Positions 1-11,206 of a stretch of DNA of 64,000 bases are shown piece after piece (position 1 is the first letter of the stretch; the number at the start of each line of letters is the position of its first letter). The notes beneath the pieces are model-generated. The model had not been told where the DNA came from and searched no databases. It saw only the letters and a program-made list of their open reading frames with translations. Source of the DNA: Jaltomata sinuosa (Eukaryota > Streptophyta > Magnoliopsida > Solanales > Solanaceae); NCBI GenBank assembly GCA_003996215.1, contig QJPP01007523.1, positions 1 through 64,000 on the forward strand, read 5' to 3'. The position numbers and the translations under genes were made by a program.

Positions 1-1865
1 CAACATGGTAAAGTTATTGCCTATGCCTCAAGACAACTAAGAAAGCACGAACAAAATTACCCTACTCATGATCTTGAATTGGCAGCAGTTATATTTGCCT
101 TGAAAATTTGGCGCCATTACTTGTTTGGAGTCCATGTAGACGTGTTTACGGACCACAAAAGTCTACAGTATTTATTCAAACAGAAGGATTTAAACCTAAG
201 TCAAAGAAGGTGGCTAGAGTTACTAAAGGATTATGACGTAGATATTTTGTACCATCCAGGGAAGGCCAATGTAGTGGCCGATGCACTTAGCCGCAAATCC
301 ATGGGAAGCTTGAGCCACGTGGAAAATAGAAAGATTGAGATGACCAGAGAACTACATCAGTTAGCTAATTTGCAGGTTCGACTACTAGACCAAGGTAATG
401 GGGGAGTTGTTATTCAAAGCACAGCGGAATCCTCACTTGTGACAGAGGTAAAGGAAAGACAATATGATGATCCAGAATTAGTAAGATTGAGGGAGGAAAT
501 TCCACAACACAAGCAACCACTAATAGAGCTTAAGGAAGATGGGGTTCTGAGATATCAAGGTCGTCTATGTGTACCTAACGTCGGGGAGCTTCGGGAGAAA
601 ATTTTGGCAGAAGTTCACTATTCCCGCTATTCAATCCATCCAGGAGCGACGAAGATGTATCATGATCTTCGACAGATTTATTGGTGGAATAATATGAAGA
701 GAAATATTGCAGAGTTTGTAGCCCAATGCCCGAATTGTCAACAGGTAAAATTGAACACCAGAGACCCGGAGGTCTAACTCAAAGTATAGTGATACCTACC
801 TGGAAATGGGAGGTGATCAACATGGACTTTATTACAGGCTTACCCCGTACTTATCGGAAGTATGATTCCATATGGGTGATTGTAGATAGACTTACAAAAT
901 CAGGTCACTTTTTTGCCAGTTAGGACAACTTATACTGCTGAAGATTATGCCAAGTTGTATATTAGTGAAATACTTCGACTTCATGGTGTCCCAATTTCCA
1001 TCATTTCAGATAGGGGTGCTCAGTTTACAGCAAATTTCTGGAGGTCTTTCCAGAGAGGCTTAGGTACTCAAATAAGTCTCAGTACAACTTTTCATCCACA
1101 GACAGATGGACAAGCTGAACGCACTATTCAAACACTCGAAGCCATGCTACGAGCTTGTGTACTAGATTTTAAAGGGAGTTGGGATGACCATTTGCCACTA
1201 ATCGAGTTTGCTTATAATAATAGCTTCCATGCAAGCATTCAAATGGCTCCTTATGAGGCTTTATACGGGCGAAAGTGTAGATCACCAATTGGATGGTTTG
1301 AAATTGGAGAAGCAGGATTATTAGGGCCAGACCTAGTTAATCAGGCAATGGAGAAGGTAAAACTAATCCGAGAAAGATTACTAACAGCCCAGAGTAGGCA
1401 GAAATCATATGCAGATGTGCGACGTCGGGATTTGGAATTTAATATTAGTGATTGGGTTTTCCTAAAGGTTTCGCCTATGAAAGGCGTTATGCGATTTGGT
1501 AAAAAGGAAAAGCTTAGTCCAAGATATATTGGACCATACAGGATCATTCGGAGGGTAGGAAAAGTGGCATATGAGCTAGATTTACCCACAGAATTGGAGA
1601 CAGTCCATCCTGTATTTCATGTATCGATGCTACGAAGGTGCATAGGAGTCCTTCACGTATTATGCCTATTAAAGATGTTCAACTTTCTGAAGACTTATCC
1701 TATAAGGAAGTACCAATTTCTATCCTAGATCGTCAAGTTAGGAAGCTCAGAACCAAAGAAGTAACCTCAGTAAAGGTGTTATGGAGAAATAATAATATTG
1801 AAGAAATGACGTGGGAAGCCGAGGAAGAAATGAGGAAAAAACATCCCCAGTTATTTATGACTTGA
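1..1865 (+). pseudogene. A1 pol remnant (RNase H, integrase, chromodomain-like)
   Basis: This is the 3' part of a Ty3/gypsy chromovirus pol, cut by the window start; the frame is already open at base 1. It covers the end of RNase H (ADALSR motif), the integrase zinc-binding part (HPG, CPNCQQ), the integrase core (NMDFITG, SDRGAQFT and DGQAE carry the D, D and E) and a chromodomain-like tail ending at a TGA at 1863-1865. It is nearly identical to the pol of A2 on the other strand. Comparison with A2 shows three one-base indels: a lost A in the run at 747-750, an extra T in the run at 909-914, and a lost base near 1645-1651. The first two cancel; the third puts the chromodomain out of frame. 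No intact protein can be made. The call is secure; the exact clade (Tekay/Del-like) is an inference. Confidence 0.93.
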
Positions 1866-2141
1866 AGATAGTACATAGGTAAGTCATATTATTATATTCT
1901 TCATACTCTTCCTACTATGCAAATATGGTCAGGTTTGAACATGTGAAAATGATTACATTTAATTGTATATAGTTGTATCGCCCTGTGAGGCATCGTGCTG
2001 GACTTTTGCTGAGTTTCAGGTTTTTGGATAGTCCCAATTATAAAGGAAACTCTGCCGAAATTTCAAAAAAAAAAACTAAGGGACTAGAGCTCTATATGCA
2101 TTACCCTCATTCGAGGACGAATGATTCTAAGGGGGGAAGGA
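1866..2141 (+). other. A1 3' untranslated spacer and polypurine tract
   Basis: A non-coding stretch between the pol stop and the 3' LTR. It holds a block with GAGGACGAATG at 2113-2123, then the polypurine tract AAGGGGGGAAGGA at 2129-2141, directly against the LTR start. The tract would prime plus-strand DNA synthesis during reverse transcription. The same block and tract occur in A2 on the opposite strand. Confidence 0.85.
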
Positions 2142-2438
2142 TATAACACCCTGTACCTTTCAAAACCTATGTGACTAAGTAAATATCGACGAAGGTATTT
2201 GAGCTCGAGATTGTGAAGGGGTAATTTGGCCTAGAATTTGAAACGGTCAAATGTATATAAGTGTTAAGTTAAATTATAAGGAGGAGGGTTTTGAAAATGA
2301 GATAAAACAAGTGAGGTACTTGCTCGACTTATCTAAGCTCTTAGGTGACAAGTAGGTGCATCCCCTACCTACGCTAACGAACTAAGTTCCGAGGGCCGAT
2401 TACGGGCAGCAACACCATGGATTATTAGACCTAATGGT

Positions 2439-2629
2439 AGCCCAAATGAAGCTTAAAGTTGGCCCATCAAAGCACAACAAAATCTGGCCCAAACAACTAC
2501 AAAAGGTAGCCACCAATATTGACCACATTTTGACCCAAGAGAAGCCCAAAATCAGCCCCAAAACTTAACCCTTTTAAGGCCCAAGCAAAGGGTAATTTTG
2601 GCCCAAGTTTCTTGACCCATTTTGGCCCA
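2439..2629 (+). promoter_or_regulatory. Cluster of seven GGCCCA/AGCCCA motifs in the A LTR
   Basis: Seven copies of RGCCCA (TGGGCY on the other strand) start at 2439, 2461, 2486, 2543, 2578, 2600 and 2624, just upstream of the TATA box at 2664. TGGGCY is the plant site II element recognised by TCP factors (established knowledge). The cluster is conserved in both A2 LTRs (15905-16110 and about 23795-23995). A role in transcription is an inference. Confidence 0.55.
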
Positions 2630-2663
2630 AATATACTCAAAAAAAGTCGGCCAAAAGGTCCCT

Positions 2664-2671
2664 TTATATAG
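2664..2671 (+). promoter_or_regulatory. Probable TATA box of the A1 LTR
   Basis: TTATATAG in the context of a GC-richer stretch, about 520 bp into the LTR and 35 bp after the last GGCCCA motif. It is conserved in both A2 LTRs, so it is the best candidate for the element's core promoter. Confidence 0.6.
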
Positions 2672-3857
2672 GCCATTTGCTGATCAATGTTGATAACAAA
2701 AAGCTGGAAAATTCTCTCTTATCTCATTTCCTTTTTGGCAGCCCTTCTTTCCCTTTAGGGTTCTAAGAAGACCAAGATTAATTGAAGCTTAAGGTGAGTT
2801 AACCAACTTGTTATCTTGGTATTAATCTACTACATATAGCTAGGATATCCTATGGTAAGAAAGACATGAACTATGGCAGCCCCTTTCTTATGATTTAACA
2901 CATGGAAATTGTGTACCAATTAAGAGATTTCTTCTTCTCTTGTTGGTGTATGTGTAGGGGGTACTTAAGCTTTTAAAGCATCAATAAAAAGAGGATAAAA
3001 ACACCCCTTCAAGTGTGGTAAGTACTCTGCCCATAATCATATTTTTGGATTGAAGTTCGGATAGACAATTGTTGTTGAGTTGTTGTTAAGAACTCACGGG
3101 ACGGCGATCGGAAGCCGTGGGTTCAATGTGTTGCTATTGTATTTCGACATGGTGAGTTGTGTAGGGGCTGTTTGATGTGTTTTGTATTATTGGAGGCAGT
3201 AGGGTGGTGTGTGTGTGATGTGTATTGGATAGGGGAGAAAGGTGTGATGATACACCTTTAATTAATGCAAAATACGTAAATCTGCCCGGGAAATGTTTAG
3301 CTACTGTTTTGGGAATGTTGCAGCAGGTTTAAGAGCTAATATTAGCTTCATTATCCCCTTGTGTTGTAGATTAACTTAATAAAGGAAAGTCCAAGTTGTG
3401 GTAAGCGCAATCTTCGGAAAGAACGAGGTATGTTAAGGCTTCTTTATTCCTTATCGGCATGAATCTAGAAATAGATCTCTAAATCTCCGAAAGAAGGAAT
3501 TTGAGTATTTTGTTGTAAGAGAGCTGATTTGGTAACTCAACAAGTCTTAAGGAACTAATCTATACATTATGGTGATTCAAGTCGCCTTCTTATAAAAATC
3601 CGATTCTTTTTGCACGAAACGTAAGTTATCCTTTTGTCGAGTTTCTTCTTTGTATTGTGATCTCTAATCAAGCTTTAGAAAGTATACAAGGAAAGTTAGA
3701 AAGTCAATCCCCATTTATATGTGTTTGGTATGTTGATTCCAACACCTAGTACGCCAAGGCTAAAGACGTTATCTAAATGAACCTTCATAAATAACAAGAA
3801 TAGCTTTGAAGGTCAATCTAGTAATACACTTATTATGCGTGGTTTGCGTGTTAGTGG

Positions 3858-4051
3858 GCACCGAGGTGCTACTGCCATATTGAGGCTATTATATACATAG
3901 TGTGCACCGAGGTGCTACTGCCATATTGAGGCCATTATACACATAGTGTGCACCGAGGTGCTACTGCCATATTGAGGCCATTATATACATAGTGTGCGCC
4001 GAGGCGCTACTGCCATATTGAGGCTATTAACTATAGGGTGCGCCGAGGCGC
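3858..4051 (+). repeat. 46-bp tandem array with small hairpin, 5 units (A1 LTR)
   Basis: Five units with starts at 3858, 3904, 3950, 3996 and 4040 (period 46, last 44). Each opens with a 12-base inverted repeat, GCACCGAGGTGC in the first three and GCGCCGAGGCGC in the last two, followed by CTACTGCCATATTGAGG. The two versions keep the 5-bp stem by paired changes. Confidence 0.92.
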
Positions 4052-4747
4052 TATTGTGGTTCAGTGTGGGTTATAAAGAGTGAGTTGCAGCGTGAGTTAA
4101 TGCATGTGTTGTGTTCTAAAAAGAATAAAAGAGAAAGAGCTTAATGAGTCTAACCAATTACAGTTTACAAGTTTCATATTTTATCTTGTTCAGATTTACT
4201 ACTTGCGACTTGCTTTTATGCTTCTACCTTACATGCCAGTACATTATTGTCGTACTGACGCCCCATTGCCTGGGGGCGCTGCATTCATGCCTGCAGGTCC
4301 AGACAGAAACCCAGATAGACCTCTTCATTAGGAGTTGCGGAGTTCAGCCATTTTGGTAAGCTCCATTCTTCCTGGAGCTGACGAGTCAGAGGTCTAGCTT
4401 ATATTTTGACCAGGTTATGTATATGTACAGCTTATGGGTAGTCCAGGGCCCTGTCCTGGATATGAGATATTTTACTTACTCCTAGAGGCTTGTAGACGTG
4501 TATATGTACATCAGTGTTGGGTATGGCCTTGTCGGCCTTGTTATTAGTTATCTACTATGATAATAGCCTTGTCGGCCTTGAGTTGCTTAACTACTATTGA
4601 GCTTGCAGTGTTTCAAATTGTAATTCTTAGAGACCTTGTCGGTCTCAGACCCCCAGCAGGTTCAACAGAGATACACTCTATTTTGGCACCCTCGGCCTTT
4701 TGGGGCTCCGGGTGTCGGTCATGCCTCCCATGGTTTGGGGCGTGACA

Positions 4748-5420
4748 GTACACCACTTTGTTCGAGGTTTTACTTTGTAGCTTTGCTTGGCTACAGAGGT
4801 TATAGTAGCATCAGGTCAGTCCTTTCTAGAGGTTGTAGATTATGCCCTCTCCATTGAGGGCATACTTCACGAGGCCTAAGGGGGCAACGATAAGAGGCCA
4901 TGCCATCAGGGCAGTTTCAACGATTCACATGCCCGAGGTAGTGGCTACTATGGTAGGTCAGCACCAGCAGCAGTTCTAGCAGAGCCAGCCTATTCAAGCG
5001 GCATTACAGACTGCCGAGGGTTAGAGTAGCCAAAGTATTATACCTGCCCCACGAGGTGCTCATTCTAGTTCCACAGGTTGTGGTGGTCATTCTGATTCAG
5101 TCGATTCTTCACAGTGGAGTATGTTTGGTCGAGGTTGTTATGAGTGTGGCAAGATAGGCCACTTTTCTAGAGAGTGTCCGTCAGCACAATACCCTAGGAG
5201 ACATGATCAAATGCTTTAGGCCTCCAGGGCTCCAACACCTCCAGCCAGAGGTGGTGCACAAGGTAGTAGGGGTGGTCCCCAAGGTACTAGAGATGGTCCT
5301 CAGTCCAATAGATTAGGTGATTATGGCGGTCGAGGACACATGTATGCAATTCTGGGCCGAATAGAGGTTGAGGCTTCAGATGCTATAATCACAGGTACGA
5401 TCTCCATTTGTCATTAGTCT
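4748..5420 (+). pseudogene. Family B gag, 3' half (decayed)
   Basis: Read in frame from the first base after the A1 LTR, this gives a gag-like stretch (VHHFVRGF, then SFLEVVDYALSIEG) with strong similarity to the B1 gag at about 35240-35370. A CCHC zinc knuckle (CYECGKIGHFSRECP) lies at about 5136-5177, so this is the nucleocapsid part. Stops interrupt it, most at positions where a CAG codon is expected. The gag start is absent here: the first half of a B gag, ending about 37 bp earlier in the alignment, is found inverted at 24292-24591. It is a dead fragment; the family assignment is well supported. Confidence 0.82.
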
Positions 5421-7250
5421 GCTTCTGCCTTATTTGATTCGGGGTCTACATTCTCCTATGTATCTGCTTATTATGCTACTTGTCTAGAGTCTACTTGTGA
5501 GTAATGCCTGCACCTTTGTATGTATCTACCCCAGTTGGAGATTCTTTAGTAGTGGATCAGGTGTACGTATCGCTCTTTTGTGGTGACTATCCTGGGGTAC
5601 AACACGTGGGTAGACTTGGTTGTACTTGATATGGTTGATTTTGATGTGATCTTAGGCATGGATTGGTTGTCTCCTTATTATGCGGTCTTGGATTGCTTTG
5701 CCAAGACTATTACTCTACGGATTCATGGTATCCCTCCTAATATATTGAAGGGTGCCGATAGACACATACCGAAGGGAGTTATACCTTTTCTGAGCGCCCA
5801 ACGGTTGGTTGGGAAGGGGTGCTTAGCCTATCTTGCCTACGTTCGTGATACTAGTGCCACCATACCTTCTCCTGAGTTAGTTCCTGTTGTTTGTGAGTAT
5901 TCAGATGTGTTTCCTTCTGATCTTCCAGGTCTTTTTCTTGATTGTGACATTGACTTTGGTATTGATGTTGAGCTGGGCACTCAGTCTATTTCCATTCCAC
6001 CATATCAGATGACACCAGCTCAGTTGAGGGAGCTTAAGGATCAGATCTAGGATCTGTTGAGTAGAGGGTTCATCAGGTCTAGTGTCTCTATGGGGTGCTC
6101 CAGTTATGTTTGTGAAGAAGAAGGATGGGTCCATGCGTATGTGTATTGACTACAGACAGTTGAACAAGGTGACATTTAACAACAGGTATTCGATGCCGCG
6201 TATTGATGATTTGTTTGACAAGCTACAGGGTGTAGCAATATTCTCTAAGGTAGACTTGAGGTCCAATTATCACCAGTTGAGGATTAGGGCTGAGAACATC
6301 CGAAAGACTGCATTTAGGACTCGATACGGCCATTATGAGTTCCTAGTCATGTCTTTTAGGTTGACTAATGCCCTAGAAACATTTATAGAGTTGATGAACT
6401 GTGTGTTCAGTGCCTTCTTGGACTCTTTTGTGATTGTGTTCATTGACAACATTCTGATTTATTTGAGGAATAGAAAGGAGCATGAGCAGCATCTTAGAGT
6501 TGTACTTCAGACCTTTCGAGACCACTAGTTATATGCCAAATTCACCAAGTGTGAGCTTTGGCTTGAGTCTGTGGCATTCCTAGGGCACGTGGTGTCCAAG
6601 GATAGGATTATGGTGGATCCGGTGAAGATTGCAGCAGTTCATGATTAGGCTAGGTCTACTTCTCCTACTGAGGTTCGCAATTTCATCGGGTTGGCTGGTT
6701 ATTACAGATGGTTTGTGGAGGGGTTTTCTTCTATAAAAGCTTTATTAACTAGATTGACTCAGAAGAATGTCCTCTTCCAGTGGTCAGACGAGTGTGCCAT
6801 GTTGACTTTAGCTCCGATTCTTACTCTTTCGGTCGAGGGCCACTGGTTTACCATGTATTGTGATGCTTTAGGTATTAGTTTGGATTGTGTATTGATGTAG
6901 TAGGGCTGGGTTATTGCTTATGCTTCCAGATAATTAAAGGTTCCCGAGAGGAACTACCCTACATATGCTTGGAGTTAGCAACGGTAGTCTTCGCATTTAA
7001 GATTTGGAGGCATTATCGTTATGGTGTGCATTGTGAGATCTTCACTGACCATCGTAGTCTTCAGTACATCTTCAGCCAGAAGGATCTAAATTTGAGGTAG
7101 CGTAGGTGGTTGGAGTTGCTGAAGGACTATGACATCTCTATTCTTTATCATCTGCGCAAGACAAACATGGTAGCGGATGTCTTGAGCCGGGAGACAGTGA
7201 GTATGGGTAGCCTGGCCTTCTTAGTGACAGAGGAATAACCTTTAGCTTAG
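5421..7250 (+). pseudogene. Family B protease, reverse transcriptase and RNase H (decayed)
   Basis: Protease is marked by ALFDSGST near 5424-5450 and the ILGMDWL region. Reverse transcriptase follows (MCIDYRQLNKVT, then the palm motif), then RNase H (about 6830-7200, with FTDHRSLQYI). The palm motif reads FIDN instead of FIDD at about 6442-6450, so the second catalytic aspartate is lost. Many in-frame stops break the frame, for instance about 6048, 6526 and a double TAG at 6898-6903. Most fit CAG to TAG changes, a decay pattern expected for methylated DNA. The domain order (protease, RT, RNase H, integrase) is that of Ty3/gypsy elements. Confidence 0.88.
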
Positions 7251-8823
7251 GACATACAGTCCTTGGATAATAGGTTGGTTATACTTGATATTTCTGAGCT
7301 GGGCATATTCTTGCTTGTGTTGAGGCTAGATTTTCCTTATTGGAGTAGATTTGGGTACAATAGTTTGATGATGCAAGTTTGAGGATCATTCGTGACAAGG
7401 TGTTGAGCAATGAGGCTAGGAAGGCGGCCTTAGATTCACAGGGTGTTCTTAGGATCGAGGGTCATATTTGCGTTCCTAGAGTTGGTGACTTGGTTAGACT
7501 AATCTTGGAGGAGGCTTACTGTTCTAGATATTCCATCCATCCCGGGGAAGCTAAGATGTATCGTTACTTGAGGCAGCACTACTGGTGGTGTGAGATACAG
7601 AGGGATATTTCAACTTTCATGTCTAGGTGCTTGAACTATTAGCAGGTGAAGTTTGAGCACCAGAAGCCAGGTGGTTTATCTCAGAGGCTACCCATTGCGG
7701 AGTGGAAATAAGAGTGGATAGTTATGGACTTCGTAGTAGGTTTGCCACATACTGTGTGGAGGTTTGATGCTATTTAGGTCATTGTGGATAGGTTGACGAA
7801 TTCTGCTCACTTTCTACTAGTTCAGACTTCCTAAAGTTCTGAGAGGTTGGCTCCGATCTATATTCGAGAGATTGTCCGTTTGCATGGTCTGCTTGTTTCT
7901 TTCATTTTTGACCATGGTACTCAGTTCACTTCACATTTTTGGAGGTCTATTCAGAGAGAATTGGGTACTAGAGTTGAGCTTAGCACCACTTTTCACCCAC
8001 AGACAGACGGTTAGTCAGAGTATACTATACATGTTCTAGAGGATATGTTGTGGGCCTGTGTTATTGATTTCGGGGATCAGTGGGACTAATGCTTAGCCTT
8101 AACAGAGTTTGTATATAATAATATAGCTACCATTCTAGTAATCAGATGGCTCTGATCGAGGCTTTGTATGGTAGGTGGTGCAGATCTCCGATCGGTTAGT
8201 TTGATGCTTTTGAGGTTAGGACGTGGGGTACCAACTTGCTTCGTAATTCTATGGATAGAGTTTGGGTCATCCAAGAGAGACTTCACACTGCCCAGAGTAG
8301 GAAGAAGAGTTATGCTGATCCGAGAGTTCGAGATCTAGAGTTCATGGTTGGTGACATTGTGTTCCTTTGTATGTTGCCCATGAAGGGTGTGATGAGGTTC
8401 GGGAGGAAGGGTAAGCTCAGTCCTAGGTTCATTGGACCATTCAAGACCTTTCGTCATATTGGGGAGGTTGCATATGAGTTGGCCTTCCCTCCTTCTCTTT
8501 CAAGTGTTCACCCAGTTTTTCCTATCTCTATGCTGTGGCAGTATATTCCAGATGAGTCTCACATGCTTCAGTTGGAGTCGGTTCAGTTGGATGAGTCCCT
8601 AGCCTTTGAGAAGGAGCCTGTTGCTATTTTGAACAGACAGGTTAGGAAGTTGAGGTCCAAAAAGATTCCATCAATTAAGGTTCAGTGGCGGCATCATCCT
8701 ATCAAGGAGGCTACTTGGGAGATTGAGACCAACATGAGGACCCACTATCCTCTTCTTTTTGAGTCTTCAGGTACTATCATTTCTCTAACTTTTAAGGATG
8801 AAAGTCCTTTTAGTAGTGGATGT
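7251..8823 (+). pseudogene. Family B integrase and chromodomain-like tail (decayed)
   Basis: The integrase zinc region (HPGEAKMYR, YWW, with the last CPNC degraded) runs from about 7500 to 7650. The core shows the first D in VMDFVVGL, the second in FDHGTQFT, and HPQTDG followed by a stop near the expected E. The C-terminal part (KKSYADPRVRDLEF, MRFGRKGKLSPRF) and a chromodomain-like end (VAILNRQVRKLRSK, IKEATWEIE) are well preserved from 8236 on. The frame runs on into the LTR at 8824 without a clear native stop. A block like AAGGATGAAAG (8794-8804) precedes the LTR, where the other families have GAGGACGA. Confidence 0.87.
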
Positions 8824-9795
8824 TGTAATGACCTCCAGGTTATTTTCCTATTTTTCGTGCTTTTTTCATATTTCGAGCTTTCCTGCAGCGGCTACAAATC
8901 ATTTATGACTTGCTGGGACTGACGGTTCGGTGCCCGGGCCATTCATTAGATTGTTATGACCATTTCCATGTTTTAGAACTTAAACTTAGAAAATCTTTGA
9001 CTTCTATCAACTTTCTTGGTAAACGCGCTCAAAAACAAATTCTGACAGTTCTATTGACTTCAGAATGGGGATTTCGGTCTAGTGGGACCCTTAGTTTGGG
9101 TTTGAGTGCTTTTGGTTTGGGCTTTGTGTTGTTTTCTATGTTTTCAAGCTAGATGGTTGGTTGGATTGATTTTGGTCAACATTCGTAAAAGACAGCCTCA
9201 GATTGAAATTTTGTCAGCCCTGTTAGCTCTAAAATGTCGACTTTGGGCTAGAGGAAACTTTAGTTCGAGTCCCGAGGCTTTCAGACTTGTATTGGGGTAT
9301 TGAATTCTGAGTTGGTTTTGGGCATGGGGCCCGTTTTTCATTAAAACAATCTCAGTTGGCAGTTTCGTTGATTCCATTAAGTTCGAAATGTTGTGTCTGG
9401 TAGGGAAGCATAGTTGGTTTGTGTTCACGGGATTTCGAATGAATCCCGAGGGTCTGTCGGGGGACTTATTAGCCTTGGTAAATTATTGGTTGCTTCTTTA
9501 ATGTAGCAGACTAGCTTGGTCATCCCGAACGTGAGGTGGCCATAGTATTCACGATGGTCTAGTTTCTTGACCATCAAGATCGCGTGGTTTGCTTCTCGCG
9601 ACTGTGATAAAGCAAGTTGGGACCCGATCCAGCTTGCTCTATGCGATCGCATGGCTGGACCATCCCGACCGCGATGGTCTGGCCAGCATTTCCTTCTATC
9701 GCGTGGGGTCCTTCACGATCGCGATGAAGGACCCCAGGAAGCTATTTAAGCTTCTAATTTCATTTTCTCCTCCAAAATTCTGAATTTTCTCCATT
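8824..9795 (+). repeat. Family B 3' LTR, truncated (about 970 bp)
   Basis: It starts TGTAATGACC and aligns with the beginning of the B1 LTRs at 31051 and 47864 (TTTATGACTTGCTGGGAC, TTGACTTC, GGGCATGGGGCCC). After about 970 bp it is replaced by another element, so about three quarters of the LTR is missing. A TATTTAAG motif at 9743-9749 may be the TATA box. The exact right edge is uncertain by some tens of bases. Confidence 0.75.
9545..9735 (+). repeat. Word array upstream of the LTR promoter (family B copy)
   Basis: Short self-complementary words built on GCGATCGC, GATCGCGATGAAGG, ACCGCGATGG and GATCGCGTGG recur about every 25-40 bp, ending just before TATTTAAG. The surrounding LTR is shared with other B copies, but these words are not. 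Confidence 0.6.
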
Positions 9796-11174
9796 GATGA
9801 GCTCTGATAATGCTTAAACATACTCTCCAAGATAGAGGTATCGATGATCGTTAATCAAAACACATTTATATTCCTGACGGGAGTCGGGGTCAATCCAACA
9901 AAGAACAATGTAATCGCGATTGAGATAGCAAAGAATTAAAGCAACTTATTCAAGTTCAAGGAGCAAAATAAGTAAAATGATTGGGGGGTTTGTAGTCGAA
10001 AAATGAGCGATGATGCAATTGCGAGGTCGACAAACACTTCCCAACGCAAGGATCGCAAGGGAGATTTGGGAATGGGTATTACTTCAAATCCGTATGATCC
10101 ATTACAAGTTTACCAAATATAAACTAGATTAATCATGGGTCAAATGAAACAAGCCTTGAAAGTATTGGTAATTTACCAACGTCTCTCGACTATCGACAAA
10201 TATACCTCAACTAGTTCTATAGTACCTAGCCAAGCGCTAACAAAGCTCTTCCAATTATGGCAACACTAGAATTACTATTTGTAGCCAATTCATTAAATGA
10301 GGGGTAGAACCTCATGTTAGTGCTAATCAATCTTTCCCCACCTTAATTCACTCTTTTAAGTCAAATCAAAGTAAAGAGGGCAAGTCCAAGGGTTGATCAT
10401 TCCCTTTAGATTCAATTCAGGCACAAGATTAATTAGAGATTCAAAGACCCAATTCATAAACTAGAAAATATTTAATAAATTATAAAAGAACAAGATAAGA
10501 AATCACACCGATATTTTGTTTATATCTAACCCAATATCCAAATCCCAAATTAACCAACACACCAATAGATTTAACAATACAAAGCAAGAGTTGAAGAAAT
10601 AAATTAAAGATTTTACAATAAAAGCTTCCAATCTTCACTCTAATAGTGTTGGAGGATGAACTTGCTCCCCAAGCTAGCCCTAAGTTGTTCACTCTAAGAG
10701 AAAGGATGAATTGGTTGAGAAAACAATTGTGTAAAATCCAATCTCCTTCAAAAGCGGCTTAGAAGAGCTTTTATGTGGATTGGGGTTTCCAAAAATAGAA
10801 ATTTCCAAATCTGCCCCGCAGCTGATGCTTTCTTCTTTGCCTACGCGGAAGGCTCATCGCGTACACGAAGTGTCTTCATCTGGTTGATCTTCATGTACGC
10901 GGTAACTTTAGTGCATTCATGGAGATTTCTTTGGTTGACCTTCATGTAGATGTGTGGACCACCACGTGCGCGTAGGTATATCCAGCTGCCAGTGATTAGC
11001 TTCTCTGAATAGCCCCATTTTGACTTGTTTTCATCTGAATCATTCCGAACACTTCTAGAACACAGTAACCTGTAAAATAGAAGTAATTCGCGCCAGTTGC
11101 ACTATTTTTCTCACTTTACCTTAGCAAAAGCATAAGATTAAAAGCTAAATAAGTAGGTAGAATAACAACTTCTC
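9796..11174 (-). repeat. Probable LTR of an unclassified Tat/Ogre-like element
   Basis: On the minus strand a purine-rich tract with GAGGACAAGC lies just upstream (11175-11206), as before LTRs of plant Ty3 elements. The next 1.4 kb then carry a word array and a TATA-like CATAAAAG, and end near 9796 against the B LTR. No second copy in the window proves the LTR limits, so both ends are approximate. The sequence has no convincing coding frame. Confidence 0.4.
10815..10985 (-). repeat. Word array in the unclassified LTR
   Basis: Words such as TACGCGGAAGG, CGCGTACACGAAG, TGTACGCGGTAA and CACGTGCGCGTAGG recur over 170 bp. Read on the minus strand the array lies directly upstream of CATAAAAG (about 10770). 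The arrangement matches other families but the words differ. Confidence 0.5.
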
Positions 11175-11206
11175 AAACGCCCAAACTTGAACTATTGCTT
11201 GTCCTC
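11175..11206 (-). other. Polypurine-like tract with GAGGACAAGC block
   Basis: Minus-strand reading gives GAGGACAAGC (11197-11206) followed about 12 bases later by TCAAGTTTGGG. A near-identical phrase precedes the 3' LTR in many plant Ty3-type elements (established knowledge, recalled rather than searched). It supports the orientation and the LTR start just beyond. Confidence 0.45.

Larger units (their letters stand above)
2142..4747 (+). repeat. A1 3' LTR (2606 bp)
   Basis: It starts TATAACACCC directly after the polypurine tract and ends GGGGCGTGACA, and is homologous over its whole length to both LTRs of A2. It contains a cluster of GGCCCA/AGCCCA motifs, a TATA box and a 46-bp tandem array, listed separately. 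Short open frames inside it (for example 4104-4331 and 4557-4745) are LTR sequence. The 5' LTR of this copy lies outside the window. The base after the LTR enters a different element (family B gag), so A1 sits inside or next to a B copy. Confidence 0.93.

Noticed and set aside
1341..1589. 82-codon minus-strand open frame (also its twin at 16955-17203)
   Set aside because: Antisense shadow of the well-supported integrase frame in both A copies.
3858..4051. CRISPR-like regular repeats
   Set aside because: Units are head-to-tail tandem copies with no unique spacers, inside a plant LTR; no cas-like genes are present.
4104..4857. Short open frames in the A1 LTR and across its right end
   Set aside because: They repeat in every A LTR, some run across the element boundary, and none resembles a protein.
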